From Chryseobacterium sp. (GTDB lineage: Bacteria > Bacteroidota > Bacteroidia > Flavobacteriales > Weeksellaceae), in the NCBI RefSeq assembly GCF_022712095.1, contig NZ_JALAHD010000207.1, positions 1-39,826 on the forward strand: DNA of 39,826 nucleotides. The letters are read 5' to 3'. Below the pieces are notes generated by a model that worked only from the letters and a program-made list of their open reading frames with translations, was not told the origin of the DNA and searched no databases. The position numbers and the translations under genes are program-made. Positions within the stretch are counted from its first letter, which is position 1. Every line of letters begins with the position of its first letter. This document shows positions 1 to 9,084 of this stretch, in pieces.

Positions 1-50
1 ATTAATTACATCACTTCCTTTTGATTTATAAATTACACTAAGTAAAATTC

Positions 51-1190
51 TTATGGTAACAAATGATTATTATAAAGATCAATTGTAAACTTGCCCGCAG
101 TAATATTTCTAAAACTCGCAAATACAACAAAGTTGAAAATAACCAGCGCAATGATAAAAGCATGTATCATCTTTTTAGTATTTTCCGAGACGACATACAT
201 TGCATTCGGAATAATAATATAGGAAAATCCAATAAATGCTCCCGCGAGACGGGATGAAAAAATAGGGTTATTTCTAAAAATAAAATAGAAACAGATTCCA
301 ATTACTGCATAGGCTCTATGATACTCATAATAAGGGTATTTCTCCACCATTTTAGTATCAAAAGCAAATAGGAAGAAAGTGAGAATTACCATCATGGCTT
401 CAGGAATACCAAATCCACCATTAAGCCTCTCCACTGATTCGTTAATATATCCGTTGAAGCCCATAGAAAGAGTATTATCTTCAGCTATACTGTTCATAAA
501 ACTTCCAAAAGACCTATACACCTCAAACGGAGACATAAAAATAGATGCAATAATAAGCGTAATCATTACTCCTTTATTCAAAGGAATCCTAACCAGCCAG
601 TACATTGGTAAAAATATATAACACACATTGTGAATACCTGCAGCCAGATAAATACAGAGAAGATAATAGAACAACTTCCTTTCTTTAATATATCTTATTC
701 CAAAATAGACAATAAAAGATCCTAAATTCTGGCGAATCTGCCCACTTTCTCCAATAAAGAAGCCCGGAATAAACATAAATGCGATAAAAGTAAAAGGATA
801 AAATGTATTATCATTAATATACTCCATTTTAAAAAAAATCGCCAATGCTGCTATTACCAATGTCAGCATATAGAATGGTGCATCGAAAATATTAATCAGC
901 ACCTTATTGATCAAAACAAATAGCCACTCCAGTTCCATCGGTTGAGGACCATCCAAAGAAAGAGCCTTTAAAAATATACTTACATAGTCTTTTGTATCTG
1001 AATAAATATAAATCCCCCTGTAACTACCGAAATCCGGCCCTACATTATCCCTTAGCCCAGCAATTATTATAAGGTATATTCCCAGATACCACAACCACTT
1101 CTTTTCAACTTTATTGCCATATACCTCCTGAAAGCTAAAGTATAGCATATAGATAAGTGCAATTATATAATACGGATGTAATAGACTCAT
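51..1190 (-). CDS. EpsG family polysaccharide polymerase-like membrane protein
   Basis: A 379-residue protein made almost entirely of hydrophobic segments, about ten predicted membrane spans. The early segment GLRDNVGPDFGSYRGIY (around residues 45-61) is typical of the EpsG/Wzy-like family: a loop with GLR, then a conserved D and Y. Family members act in the cytoplasmic membrane and polymerise or help assemble surface polysaccharide. The ATG overlaps the stop of the upstream gene in an ATGA arrangement, so the two are probably co-transcribed and co-translated. No glycosyltransferase or flippase is visible in the window, so the rest of any polysaccharide locus would lie beyond the left edge. 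The exact substrate cannot be told. Confidence 0.75.
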   Translation of the reverse strand: MSLLHPYYIIALIYMLYFSFQEVYGNKVEKKWLWYLGIYLIIIAGLRDNVGPDFGSYRGIYIYSDTKDYVSIFLKALSLDGPQPMELEWLFVLINKVLINIFDAPFYMLTLVIAALAIFFKMEYINDNTFYPFTFIAFMFIPGFFIGESGQIRQNLGSFIVYFGIRYIKERKLFYYLLCIYLAAGIHNVCYIFLPMYWLVRIPLNKGVMITLIIASIFMSPFEVYRSFGSFMNSIAEDNTLSMGFNGYINESVERLNGGFGIPEAMMVILTFFLFAFDTKMVEKYPYYEYHRAYAVIGICFYFIFRNNPIFSSRLAGAFIGFSYIIIPNAMYVVSENTKKMIHAFIIALVIFNFVVFASFRNITAGKFTIDLYNNHLLP

Positions 1191-2194
1191 GAATTAGAAG
1201 GTATAATATTTTTAAACTGGTGAGAAGCGACTACAAAGCCTGCAAGAATCAAAGGCATAAAAAGCCTTGCTTCCCAAAAAAGCCCCACTAATGTAATCAT
1301 TAAAAGATAAGGTGATGAAAAAAACAGATATTTCTTCAATATCATCCTGCCATTTTCATCACATAATTTATAGGTAAGATACAAACCAATCACACCAAAC
1401 AACAATCCGGCAAGATTATATGGACTTGTAAAGTTTTTCACTAAATAAACTCCTTCGAAAAAAGAAGTATCCTGTCTGATTATCAACCTTAAAACAATAT
1501 AAGGAACAATAAAAGAAATAACAAGGAAGCCCACTTCTTTCCAATAGATTAATTTTCCTTTTGTCAGTTCTTTAAAATCAATGAACAAAGCTCCGAAGAA
1601 AGCAATATTTAAACATGCGGTTTCTCTCACAAAAGTAGAAATGAAAATAATAACGCTTAATCCTATGAGATATTTACTACTCCTGTTGTGGAAATACTTA
1701 AGAGTAAGTAAAATTCCCCAAACGTAAAAAAACAGGGCAATAGAGTCACAGTTCGTTGGAACATATTGTACAATCACCATAAAAAAAACCGCTAATAAAT
1801 GAACAACTCTTCTTACGTTGATATTTAAAAGAAATTGAGCTGTTTTAAGTTTAAATATAGTATTCAAAATAATGGATGTTCCTATAAAAAAGAATACGTT
1901 AATCAGAAAAGTACTATGATAAAATAATGTCCCGTTCTTCAACAGAAAACCTTTGGTGAAAGGAAGAATATGATCTACAATATAAGTAACCCCATAGGTA
2001 ACATACACACTTAAAAAATTAGGGATCACCCTGTAAGCATATACAGATGAGAACATGAAGTCAGGAGCCTTTTCCATGTCTTTCATTCTTACATACGAAG
2101 ATTCAAAGCCATAATAGGACATCAAAAAAAGTAAAAATGGGAAAATTATAACGAATAAAATTCCATTTATTTTTTCATCAAATATTTTAAACAT
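1187..2194 (-). CDS. Polytopic membrane protein of unknown function, possible glycosyltransferase-type
   Basis: A 335-residue protein with roughly nine hydrophobic spans, starting MFKIFDEKINGILFVIIF. No catalytic motif is recognised. The pairing with an EpsG-like gene (4-nt overlap) and the alternation of long spans with short charged loops suggest a role in surface polysaccharide assembly, such as a membrane glycosyltransferase or acceptor-handling protein, but that is inference from context only. The ATG at 2192-2194 is preceded by a 67-base leader that contains a plausible -7 element on the minus strand. The function is left open. Confidence 0.6.
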   Translation of the reverse strand: MFKIFDEKINGILFVIIFPFLLFLMSYYGFESSYVRMKDMEKAPDFMFSSVYAYRVIPNFLSVYVTYGVTYIVDHILPFTKGFLLKNGTLFYHSTFLINVFFFIGTSIILNTIFKLKTAQFLLNINVRRVVHLLAVFFMVIVQYVPTNCDSIALFFYVWGILLTLKYFHNRSSKYLIGLSVIIFISTFVRETACLNIAFFGALFIDFKELTKGKLIYWKEVGFLVISFIVPYIVLRLIIRQDTSFFEGVYLVKNFTSPYNLAGLLFGVIGLYLTYKLCDENGRMILKKYLFFSSPYLLMITLVGLFWEARLFMPLILAGFVVASHQFKNIIPSNS

Positions 2195-2261
2195 ATTACC
2201 TAGACTTTACTTTAAGATGTGTTTTTTATTTTAAAATATATTTCATCTACGGGGAACTTTG

Positions 2262-2269
2262 CAAAAGTA
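2262..2269 (-). promoter_or_regulatory. Putative -7 element for the EpsG operon
   Basis: Read on the minus strand this is TACTTTTG, a full match to the Bacteroidota -7 consensus TAnnTTTG, followed by CAAAG. It sits about 68 bases upstream of the ATG at 2194. No clear -33 TTTG was found at the usual distance, so the call rests on the -7 box and position. Confidence 0.4.
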
Positions 2270-2371
2270 GAGGTTTTTTCTTTTCACATGAAATATTTTA
2301 TTGATTTTCAGTAAAAGTTCTTTATTGAAACTTTTAAACCACTGCTTGCTTCATATATTGTATGAATAAAT

Positions 2372-2379
2372 TAAATTTG
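2372..2379 (+). promoter_or_regulatory. Putative -7 element of the pigment operon
   Basis: TAAATTTG matches TAnnTTTG and lies 17 bases upstream of the first ATG of the long plus-strand operon. A TTG at 2346-2348 is a possible -33 element with 23 bases between. The leader would be about 10 to 12 bases, short but not unusual in this phylum. Confidence 0.45.
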
Positions 2380-2396
2380 TAGACAACGGTTAAAAA

Positions 2397-5300
2397 ATGC
2401 ATCGTTTTTTTATATTCTTATACCACCTGATTGCTAAAAACAGGCTTTCATACTCAGTAATTACACTGGGAATAATTAGCGTATCTTTATTTTTTGCTTC
2501 TAAAATCAATTTTGAAGAAGACATTAATCAGATCATTCCTAAAAGTGAAAAATCAGACCTCACGGCAAAAGTTCTTAAACAACTTAATTTTTCAGATAAA
2601 ATTATCGTCATCATTGAAAACAAATCGGATGAAGATAGTTTTCAGTTATCCGAAACAGCTAATCTATTCCTGCAGAAGATAGAACCCTTAAAAAAATACA
2701 TCCACTCCGTACAAGGTAAGGTCAATGAGAACGAAATTTCAAAAACCTTTGATTTTGTCAATCAGAACCTCCCCCTTTTTTTAGATGAAAAAGATTATCA
2801 TATCATATCTACCAAACTAAAGAAAGACAGTATAAGTAAACAGGTGGAAGATAATTATATTTCACTGGTTTCCCCGACAAGTCTTGTTACTAAGGATTTC
2901 ATTAAAAAAGATCCTTTGGGAATAACATTTTTAGGAATCAAAAAACTCAACGCTCTTAATATCAGTAATGATTTTAAATTAGAAGACAATTTTATTGTTA
3001 CAAAAGACGGAAAAACACTTCTTCTTTTTATCGATCCACAAAATAAAAGTAATGATACTAAAAGTAATGAAGCTTTTGTAGATAAGCTTGATCAGATCAA
3101 AGATGATCTCAATAAAGAATTTAAAGGAAAAACAGAAACCAGCTATTTCGGTTCTCCGGTCATAGCTGTAGCCAACGCCAAACAGATCAAAAAGGATATT
3201 CAGAATACGATTATTATCTCAATGACAGTACTGCTAATTCTGCTGATTTATTATTTCCGGAACTTTTTCACTCCTCTCATAGTCTTTTTTCCTACTCTGA
3301 TCTCAGTATTACTGAGTCTCCTTATTCTTTATTTTATTAAAGATAAAATTTCAGCTATATCATTAAGCATCGGTGCTATATTAATCGGGATCACTATAGA
3401 CTATGCTTTACATATCCTAACACATTACAAACATAATAACAATGTCGAAGAGCTCTATAAGGAAATTACACAGCCTATTATTTTAAGCAGTGCGACGACA
3501 GCGGTTTCTTTTCTCTGTCTGGTTTTTGTACGCTCCGAAGCTTTGAAAGATTTAGGTTTATTTGCATCGATAACGGTGATGCTTTCTTCTATTACTGCAT
3601 TGATTATAGTACCTCAGCTTTATCATCCCAAGAAAAAAAATGAAAAGCTTAACACCAATTTCATTGATAAAATAGGATCCTATCCTTATGAAAAAAACAA
3701 ACCGCTTATTATTGGCTGTTCCTTAGTGATTATAGCTTGTTTATTCGGGTTCAGGCATGTGGGATTTAATGAAAATATAGGTGATCTTAATTATATTCCG
3801 AAAGAATTAAAAATAAGTGAAGCGAAATTAGAAAAGCTTTCCGATATCACTTCAAAATCAATTTATACAATTTCGTACGGAAATTCTCCTGAAGAAGCTT
3901 TAAGCAAAAACACACAGCTCAACCGGTTTTTGGAAAAAGAAAAACAGGAAGGAAAGATTCTAAGCTATAATTCCTTAGGAAATATCGTTCTTTCCGAACA
4001 GGATCAAAAGAAAAAAATAGAAACATGGAAAAGTTTTTGGAATCAGGAAAAGAAAAACCAGACCATTAACGAACTTACAAGCAACGGACAAAAATTCGGA
4101 TTCAACAGTTCAGCTTTTGATAATTTTAATAATCTTTTAAATAAAAACTTTTCTGCTTTAACGTTAAAAGACTACGAAAAAGTAAATGCCATACAACTTT
4201 CAGAATTTGTAAGCCATGAAAATGGTTTCTATACTATTTCCAATATTGTAAAAGTAAACGAAGGAGAAAGAGACCGCTACATACAAGATATAGAAAAGAA
4301 TCACGACGTTCTAGCAATAGATCGTCAGCAGATGAATGAAAACTTCTTAGGTTTATTAAAAAGAGATTTCAATACTTTGATCAACTATTCCCTTCTGGCT
4401 ATCATCATTACCATTATTGTATTCTTCAGAAACTTTGAATTATCTGTTCTTACCATGTTTCCTATTGTATTAACAGGAGTCGTAACTGCCGGCGTTTTAT
4501 ATTTCTTTGGTCTGGAACTCAATATATTCAGCACAGTAGTTTGTACTTTGGTTTTCGGAGTTGGAGATGACTTCAGCATTTTCCTTACCAAAGCCATGCA
4601 GAAAGAGCATACCACAGGAAAAAACGAACTTCCTACATATAGAATCTCAATCATACTTGCTGTATTTACAACCATACTTTCTATTGGCTCTTTGATTTTT
4701 GCTAAGCATCCCGCTTTACATTCTCTTGCTTTGGTAGCCTTGATAGGAATGTTCTCAGTAATCATCATTACTTCAACATTATATCCATTCTGGTTCAGAT
4801 TATTAATTATCAACAGAACAAAAAAGGGGCTTTCTCCTATTACCTTCAGGCTATTTTTAAATTCATTCTTATCCTTTTTATATTATGGTCTAGGAGGATT
4901 TCTTTTCTCTTTTTTTGGATCTTTTTTTGTAAAAAGATCAAAGGGAAGAACATTGGATTTTATCAAATTATTTATTGCTAAATTTCTCACTTCTGTTTTA
5001 TACTCCAATCCTTTTGTTAAGAAAAGAGTCATTCAGAACCCCAATGAGGATTTCAGCAAGCCAGCTGTAATTATTGCGAACCACACTTCATTCCTTGACA
5101 CTTTAGCACTGGCGATGGCTAATCATAAGATTATTTACCTTGTTAATGATTGGGTATATCATTCTCCTGTATTTGGCAGACTGGTAAAAGCACTTGGATT
5201 TTATCCGGTTTCCCAGGGAATTGAAAACGGCATGGATCAATTAAAAGAAAAAATTAATCAGGGATATTCATTAGTTGTTTTTCCGGAAGCAGCAAGATCC

Positions 5301-6047
5301 TATACTAATGATATAAAAAGATTCCATAAGGGAGCATTCTATATTGCCGAGCAATTTGATCTTGACGTTCTTCCTATTTATATTCATGGAAACTCTGAAG
5401 TATTACCAAAAGGAGACTTTATTATTTATGACGGAAGTATCACTGTAAAAGTGGGCGACAGAATTCACAAGGATGATCTCAGTTTTGGAAAGACTTATAC
5501 GGAAAGAAGCAAAAAGATTAATGCTTACTTCAGACAAGAATTTGCAATGCTTAGAAATGAGATTGAGAATGAGAATTATTTTAAAAAGAAGTTATTTTTA
5601 AGCTTCTTATATAAGGAAAATGAAGTAGTAAGGAAAGTAAAAGAAGACTTTGAACTCAATAAATCAGTGTATTTTGAACTGAACAAACACATTTCCAATG
5701 ATGCCTCTATCTTACATATAGCAGATGACTATGGGCAAAAAGATGTCTTGCTCAGTATGTACCAAGCTAGTAGAAAGATATTCAGTGTAATTAAAGATCA
5801 TGAAAAACAGGAGATTGCTAAAAATAACTATATCGTAAAAACCCGGAAAATCACCTATATTGAACATAATTTTATGGTAAACAAGAATATTGATGTACTT
5901 TTGGTATCTGATCCTACTTTTAATAGTAGTGAGATTGAAAAGCTCCCTGAAATTATTATATTTCTGAATATAGAAACTGTACTTCCTGAAAATAATGAGT
6001 ATAGTCTTATATATGAATCAGAATCTATAAAAATTTACAAGAAGTAA
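2397..6047 (+). CDS. Trifunctional MMPL transporter / lysophospholipid acyltransferase / methyltransferase-like fusion
   Basis: This 1216-residue fusion has three parts. Residues 1 to about 810 are an RND/MMPL exporter: two repeats, each with a first span, a periplasmic loop and a bundle of spans; GITIDYALH and GVGDDFSIFL are the paired charged intramembrane motifs. Residues about 890-1060 are a PlsC-type acyltransferase with NHTSFLD (H896-x4-D901) and FPEAARS (962-968, where the family usually has FPEG-x-RS). The last 150 residues look like a class I methyltransferase whose SAM loop has decayed (ILHIADDYG, 1105-1113). Fusions of this kind are known in flexirubin clusters. Export of the finished pigment towards the outer membrane is the likely transporter job; the PlsC domain could catalyse acyl or aryl transfer. 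It is the first gene of the operon. Confidence 0.85.
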   Translation: MHRFFIFLYHLIAKNRLSYSVITLGIISVSLFFASKINFEEDINQIIPKSEKSDLTAKVLKQLNFSDKIIVIIENKSDEDSFQLSETANLFLQKIEPLKKYIHSVQGKVNENEISKTFDFVNQNLPLFLDEKDYHIISTKLKKDSISKQVEDNYISLVSPTSLVTKDFIKKDPLGITFLGIKKLNALNISNDFKLEDNFIVTKDGKTLLLFIDPQNKSNDTKSNEAFVDKLDQIKDDLNKEFKGKTETSYFGSPVIAVANAKQIKKDIQNTIIISMTVLLILLIYYFRNFFTPLIVFFPTLISVLLSLLILYFIKDKISAISLSIGAILIGITIDYALHILTHYKHNNNVEELYKEITQPIILSSATTAVSFLCLVFVRSEALKDLGLFASITVMLSSITALIIVPQLYHPKKKNEKLNTNFIDKIGSYPYEKNKPLIIGCSLVIIACLFGFRHVGFNENIGDLNYIPKELKISEAKLEKLSDITSKSIYTISYGNSPEEALSKNTQLNRFLEKEKQEGKILSYNSLGNIVLSEQDQKKKIETWKSFWNQEKKNQTINELTSNGQKFGFNSSAFDNFNNLLNKNFSALTLKDYEKVNAIQLSEFVSHENGFYTISNIVKVNEGERDRYIQDIEKNHDVLAIDRQQMNENFLGLLKRDFNTLINYSLLAIIITIIVFFRNFELSVLTMFPIVLTGVVTAGVLYFFGLELNIFSTVVCTLVFGVGDDFSIFLTKAMQKEHTTGKNELPTYRISIILAVFTTILSIGSLIFAKHPALHSLALVALIGMFSVIIITSTLYPFWFRLLIINRTKKGLSPITFRLFLNSFLSFLYYGLGGFLFSFFGSFFVKRSKGRTLDFIKLFIAKFLTSVLYSNPFVKKRVIQNPNEDFSKPAVIIANHTSFLDTLALAMANHKIIYLVNDWVYHSPVFGRLVKALGFYPVSQGIENGMDQLKEKINQGYSLVVFPEAARSYTNDIKRFHKGAFYIAEQFDLDVLPIYIHGNSEVLPKGDFIIYDGSITVKVGDRIHKDDLSFGKTYTERSKKINAYFRQEFAMLRNEIENENYFKKKLFLSFLYKENEVVRKVKEDFELNKSVYFELNKHISNDASILHIADDYGQKDVLLSMYQASRKIFSVIKDHEKQEIAKNNYIVKTRKITYIEHNFMVNKNIDVLLVSDPTFNSSEIEKLPEIIIFLNIETVLPENNEYSLIYESESIKIYKK

Positions 6048-6066
6048 TTGATTCATTTGAAAAACA

Positions 6067-6074
6067 TATTTTTG
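6067..6074 (+). promoter_or_regulatory. Putative -7 element upstream of darA
   Basis: TATTTTTG matches TAnnTTTG in the 44-base gap before darA, 17 bases from its ATG. TTG at 6048-6050 is a possible -33 box with 16 bases between. It would allow darA and the genes after it to be expressed separately from the MMPL gene. Confidence 0.35.
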
Positions 6075-6091
6075 TAAACAATAAAACTTTC

Positions 6092-7006
6092 ATGCAGAAG
6101 AATATACTTGTCATTTATTACACTCAGACCGGTCAGTTAGGTGAGATTGTAAAAAACATAGCAAAACCTTTTGAAGATAAAAAGGATGAGTATAATGTTA
6201 CCTATTACAACATTCAGCTCAAAGAGGACTTTCCTTTTCCCTGGCCGAGTGATGTATTCTTCAATACTTTCCCTGAATCTTATCTGCAGATTCCTAAAGA
6301 AATTCTGCCACCCCCTGAAGATGTATTGAATAAAAAGTTTGACCTTATCCTTTTCGGGTATCAGGTTTGGTATCTGACTCCTTCCATTCCTGTTATTTCA
6401 TTCTTAAAAAGTGGATATGCCGAGAACATACTAAAGGACACTCCTGTAGTAACTATCTCTGGTACCAGAAATATGTGGATGCTTTCTCAGGAAAAGCTTA
6501 AAGTATACTTAAAAAAAATGCAGGCTAAGCTGGTTGGAAATATAGCTTTGGTAGACCGACATGATAATTATACCAGTGTATTAACCATCTTACGCTGGCT
6601 TACTACAGGACAAAAAGAAAAGTCAGGAATGCTTCCTGCTGCAGGAATTTCAGATGAAGAGATCAATGGGGCAGACAAATATGGAGTGATCATTAAAAAA
6701 CATCTGGAACAAAATGACTGGTCTGGGCTCCAACCCGATCTGATAAAAAACGGAGCTGTAGAGATTCGTCCATTTCTGGTAAGAGTAGAAAAAGTAGGTA
6801 ACAAAATCTTTACAGTATGGTCCCATCTGATCATTAATAAAAAAGAAAAACGACCAATTCTGATTAAATTCTTTAAAGTATATTTAATGGCTGCAATCTG
6901 GGTGGTTTCACCAGTGGTTTTAGTTTTTCACATATTGATGGCACCCATATTATGGTTTAAAAGAAAAAAAGAAAAAAAATATTTACAAGGAATTAACTTA
7001 AAATAG
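6092..7006 (+). CDS. darA: Dialkylresorcinol condensing enzyme DarA
   Basis: A 304-residue protein. The N-terminus ILVIYYTQTGQLGEIVKNI is flavodoxin-like (phosphate-binding T-x-T-G loop) and is followed by conserved aromatic-rich segments such as FPFPWPSDVFF. A hydrophobic segment near residues 268-287 (AAIWVVSPVVLVFHILMAPI) with a following Lys-rich tail suggests a membrane anchor. In established pathways DarA condenses a beta-ketoacyl unit with a second acyl unit and leads to the dialkylresorcinol ring. It lies two bases upstream of darB, as in known flexirubin and dialkylresorcinol loci. Identification rests on sequence recognition plus this pairing. Confidence 0.88.
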   Translation: MQKNILVIYYTQTGQLGEIVKNIAKPFEDKKDEYNVTYYNIQLKEDFPFPWPSDVFFNTFPESYLQIPKEILPPPEDVLNKKFDLILFGYQVWYLTPSIPVISFLKSGYAENILKDTPVVTISGTRNMWMLSQEKLKVYLKKMQAKLVGNIALVDRHDNYTSVLTILRWLTTGQKEKSGMLPAAGISDEEINGADKYGVIIKKHLEQNDWSGLQPDLIKNGAVEIRPFLVRVEKVGNKIFTVWSHLIINKKEKRPILIKFFKVYLMAAIWVVSPVVLVFHILMAPILWFKRKKEKKYLQGINLK

Positions 7007-7008
7007 AA

Positions 7009-8151
7009 ATGATGCACGATGTATTTATAACAAAAGCTTCCACATTTTTACCCAACGATCCCGTTTCTAATGAAGAAATGGAAACCTATCTTGGAATGGT
7101 AAATGATGCCCCATCAAAAGCAAGAGCTTTAATTTTAAGAAATAACAAAATTAGAACAAGATATTACGCTTTAGATAAAAACGGAAAACCAACTCATACT
7201 AATGCTCAGCTGACAGCCAAGGCTATTGAAGGGCTTTTTGATGAAAACTTCACAAAAGAAGATATGCAGCTGCTTTCATGCGGAACTACTTCTGCGGATC
7301 AGATACAGCCTTCCCATGCTTCAATGGTACACGGAGAGCTTAAAACCAATAAATCTATTGAAGTAAATACATCCACAGGACTTTGTAATTCAGGAATGAA
7401 TGCATTGAACTATGGCTATCTATCCGTAAAAGCAGGAGTAAAAGAAAATGCAGTTTGTGCAGGTTCCGAAAGATTTTCGGCTTGGATGACTGCCGATAAA
7501 TTCAATCATGAAGCTGAAAATTTAAAACTATTAGAAGAAAGACCGATCATCGCATTCAAAAGAGAATTCCTCAGATGGATGCTTTCTGACGGTGCCGGAG
7601 CTTTCTTATTAGAAAATAAACCAAGAGAAAATGAAATCTCCTTAAAAGTGGAATTCATTGATTTCTATTCCTATGCTCATGAAATAGAAGCCTGTATGTA
7701 TTCAGGTTGTGAAAAGCAGGAAGACGGAAGCCTTAAATCGTGGGCAGATTACCCTTCTGATGAATGGTTAAAACAATCTTTATTTGCCTTAAAGCAGGAC
7801 ACCAAAATTTTAGATCAGTATATTTTGGTAAAAGGAGCAGAAAGCTTAAGAGCTTCTTTTGACAAGCACAATTTAGATCCTGCCAAAATAGATTATGTAT
7901 TGGCACATATCTCTTCAGGTTATTTCAAAGAAGGACTTAAAGAAGAATTTGCAAAAAAAGGTATGGACTTCCCAGCTGAAAAATGGTATTACAACCTTTC
8001 TGAAGTAGGAAATATCGGAGCTGGATCTATTTTCATAGTATTGGAAGAGCTGATGAATTCCGGAAAACTTAAAAAAGGTGAAAAAGTACTTTTATGTGTT
8101 CCTGAAAGTGGAAGATTTTCCTATTCTTGTGCCTTATTAACTGTATGCTAA
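7009..8151 (+). CDS. darB: Beta-ketoacyl-ACP synthase III-like DarB
   Basis: A 380-residue KAS III-fold enzyme. The nucleophile is in STGLCNSG (Cys126), the catalytic His is in VLAHISSG, and the Asn loop is NIGAGS near the C-terminus, so the triad is complete. Together with DarA it joins two fatty-acid-derived chains into the dialkylresorcinol half of flexirubin. The first codon could be 7009 or the next ATG at 7012 (MHDVFITKAS); homologues I recall begin like the latter. The stop codon overlaps the ATG of the next gene (TAATG). Confidence 0.88.
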   Translation: MMHDVFITKASTFLPNDPVSNEEMETYLGMVNDAPSKARALILRNNKIRTRYYALDKNGKPTHTNAQLTAKAIEGLFDENFTKEDMQLLSCGTTSADQIQPSHASMVHGELKTNKSIEVNTSTGLCNSGMNALNYGYLSVKAGVKENAVCAGSERFSAWMTADKFNHEAENLKLLEERPIIAFKREFLRWMLSDGAGAFLLENKPRENEISLKVEFIDFYSYAHEIEACMYSGCEKQEDGSLKSWADYPSDEWLKQSLFALKQDTKILDQYILVKGAESLRASFDKHNLDPAKIDYVLAHISSGYFKEGLKEEFAKKGMDFPAEKWYYNLSEVGNIGAGSIFIVLEELMNSGKLKKGEKVLLCVPESGRFSYSCALLTVC

Positions 8152-8582
8152 TGGAAATTACCCTTCCTACATCTGATAAGAATTTTGTAGAAAGTCTTAT
8201 TCCCCAGCGTTACCCTTTCGTGATGGTGGATACTCTTAATGAATATTCAGAAGAATTCCTGATCTCAGGATTCACCATAAAGGAAGAAAATATATTTGTT
8301 CAGAAAGGAGTTTTCCATGCCTCCGGTGTTATTGAACATCAGGCGCAGAGTGTGGCCTTACATACAGGATACAAGTATCATTTATTAGGACAGGAATCTC
8401 CCACAGGATATATTGGCGCTATCAAGTCTTGTGAGATTCATGTGCTTCCGAACACCGGAGAATTATTAGAAACAGAAGTAACGATCCTCAATGAAATAAT
8501 GGGAGTTACCTTAGTTAATATTATTACCAAAGTCAATGGAAATATTATTGCTACTTCTCAAATGAAAACAGTTGTAAAATAA
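8151..8582 (+). CDS. Hotdog-fold 3-hydroxyacyl-ACP dehydratase-like protein (ApeP-type)
   Basis: A single hotdog domain of 143 residues. IPQRYPFVMVDTL matches the start of FabZ/ApeP-type dehydratases (usually PHRPPM-like), and GVIEHQAQSVALHTG matches the central helix with the acidic residue and the AQ pair. The start is taken at 8151 because it overlaps the darB stop as TAATG; an upstream in-frame ATG at 8127 would bury eight residues in darB. Such proteins dehydrate the growing ACP-bound polyene, often as partners of a second hotdog protein, and the next gene encodes a relative. The histidine of the classical dehydratase pair is not obvious here. Confidence 0.75.
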   Translation: MEITLPTSDKNFVESLIPQRYPFVMVDTLNEYSEEFLISGFTIKEENIFVQKGVFHASGVIEHQAQSVALHTGYKYHLLGQESPTGYIGAIKSCEIHVLPNTGELLETEVTILNEIMGVTLVNIITKVNGNIIATSQMKTVVK

Positions 8583-8604
8583 ATTATTAATGGGAGCAAA
8601 GGAA

Positions 8605-9030
8605 ATGCAGAAGATCAATATTCATAATTTTTTACCTCATCGGGAACCTATGCTTATGGCAGATTATATATTAGAGCTGACCAAAGAAAAGGTAATTACT
8701 TCTTTTGAAATAAAGCACGATAATATTTTTCTTAATAGAGGAAAATTGGCAGAAGCAGGATTAATTGAAAATCTGGCCCAAACATGTTCCTCCATCTTTG
8801 GGCAAAGTTTCTTTGAGAATCAGGAAGCTGATACTAAAGTTATTGGTTTTATTACCAATATCAAAAAAATTGAAATCTTTTCACTTCCGAAGGTGGGTGA
8901 AACTATCATTTCAAAAGCTTCTTTACTTTCCCAATACGAGAATATCTGCAATATTTTCTGTGAGACATTTAGTAATGATAATTTATTAATAAGAGCTGAA
9001 ATTAATTTATTCATTCAAGAAGTTCAATAA
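8605..9030 (+). CDS. Second hotdog-fold dehydratase-like protein
   Basis: A 141-residue single hotdog domain. FLPHREPMLMADYIL is the classical dehydratase opening with its PHR segment, and AGLIENLAQTCSSIFG is the central helix with Glu and AQ. I chose the ATG at 8605 (MQKINIHNFL) because AAAGGA sits just upstream, as a weak ribosome site; the frame also opens at 8590 with MGAKE. It follows a paralogous hotdog gene by about 22 bases, so the pair may form a mixed oligomer, as reported for aryl polyene dehydratases. The likely role is dehydration of 3-hydroxyacyl-ACP intermediates. Confidence 0.75.
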   Translation: MQKINIHNFLPHREPMLMADYILELTKEKVITSFEIKHDNIFLNRGKLAEAGLIENLAQTCSSIFGQSFFENQEADTKVIGFITNIKKIEIFSLPKVGETIISKASLLSQYENICNIFCETFSNDNLLIRAEINLFIQEVQ

Positions 9031-9031
9031 C

Positions 9032-9053
9032 AAACCCGGCTCAGTCAGGGTTT
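9032..9053 (+). terminator. Weak intra-operon hairpin
   Basis: AAACCC (9032-9037) and GGGTTT (9048-9053) can pair around a 10-base loop and are followed by TAT. The stem is short and the T run is poor, so it may at most attenuate transcription between the dehydratase pair and the XRE/BtrH/ABC block. Confidence 0.25.
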
Positions 9054-9084
9054 TATCTGAAAATCAACCTCTAAAATCAGACGG

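Noticed and set aside
1..50. Possible gene end at the left edge
   Set aside because: The 50 bases are AT-rich with stops in several frames and too short to assign.
4385..4813. 142-codon open frame on the minus strand inside the MMPL fusion gene
   Set aside because: It lies antisense to well-conserved RND membrane segments, has no recognisable domain and no upstream signal; it is a shadow of the true gene.
8127..8150. Earlier start for the first hotdog dehydratase
   Set aside because: It falls within the darB 3' end, while the TAATG junction at 8149-8153 gives a typical coupled start.
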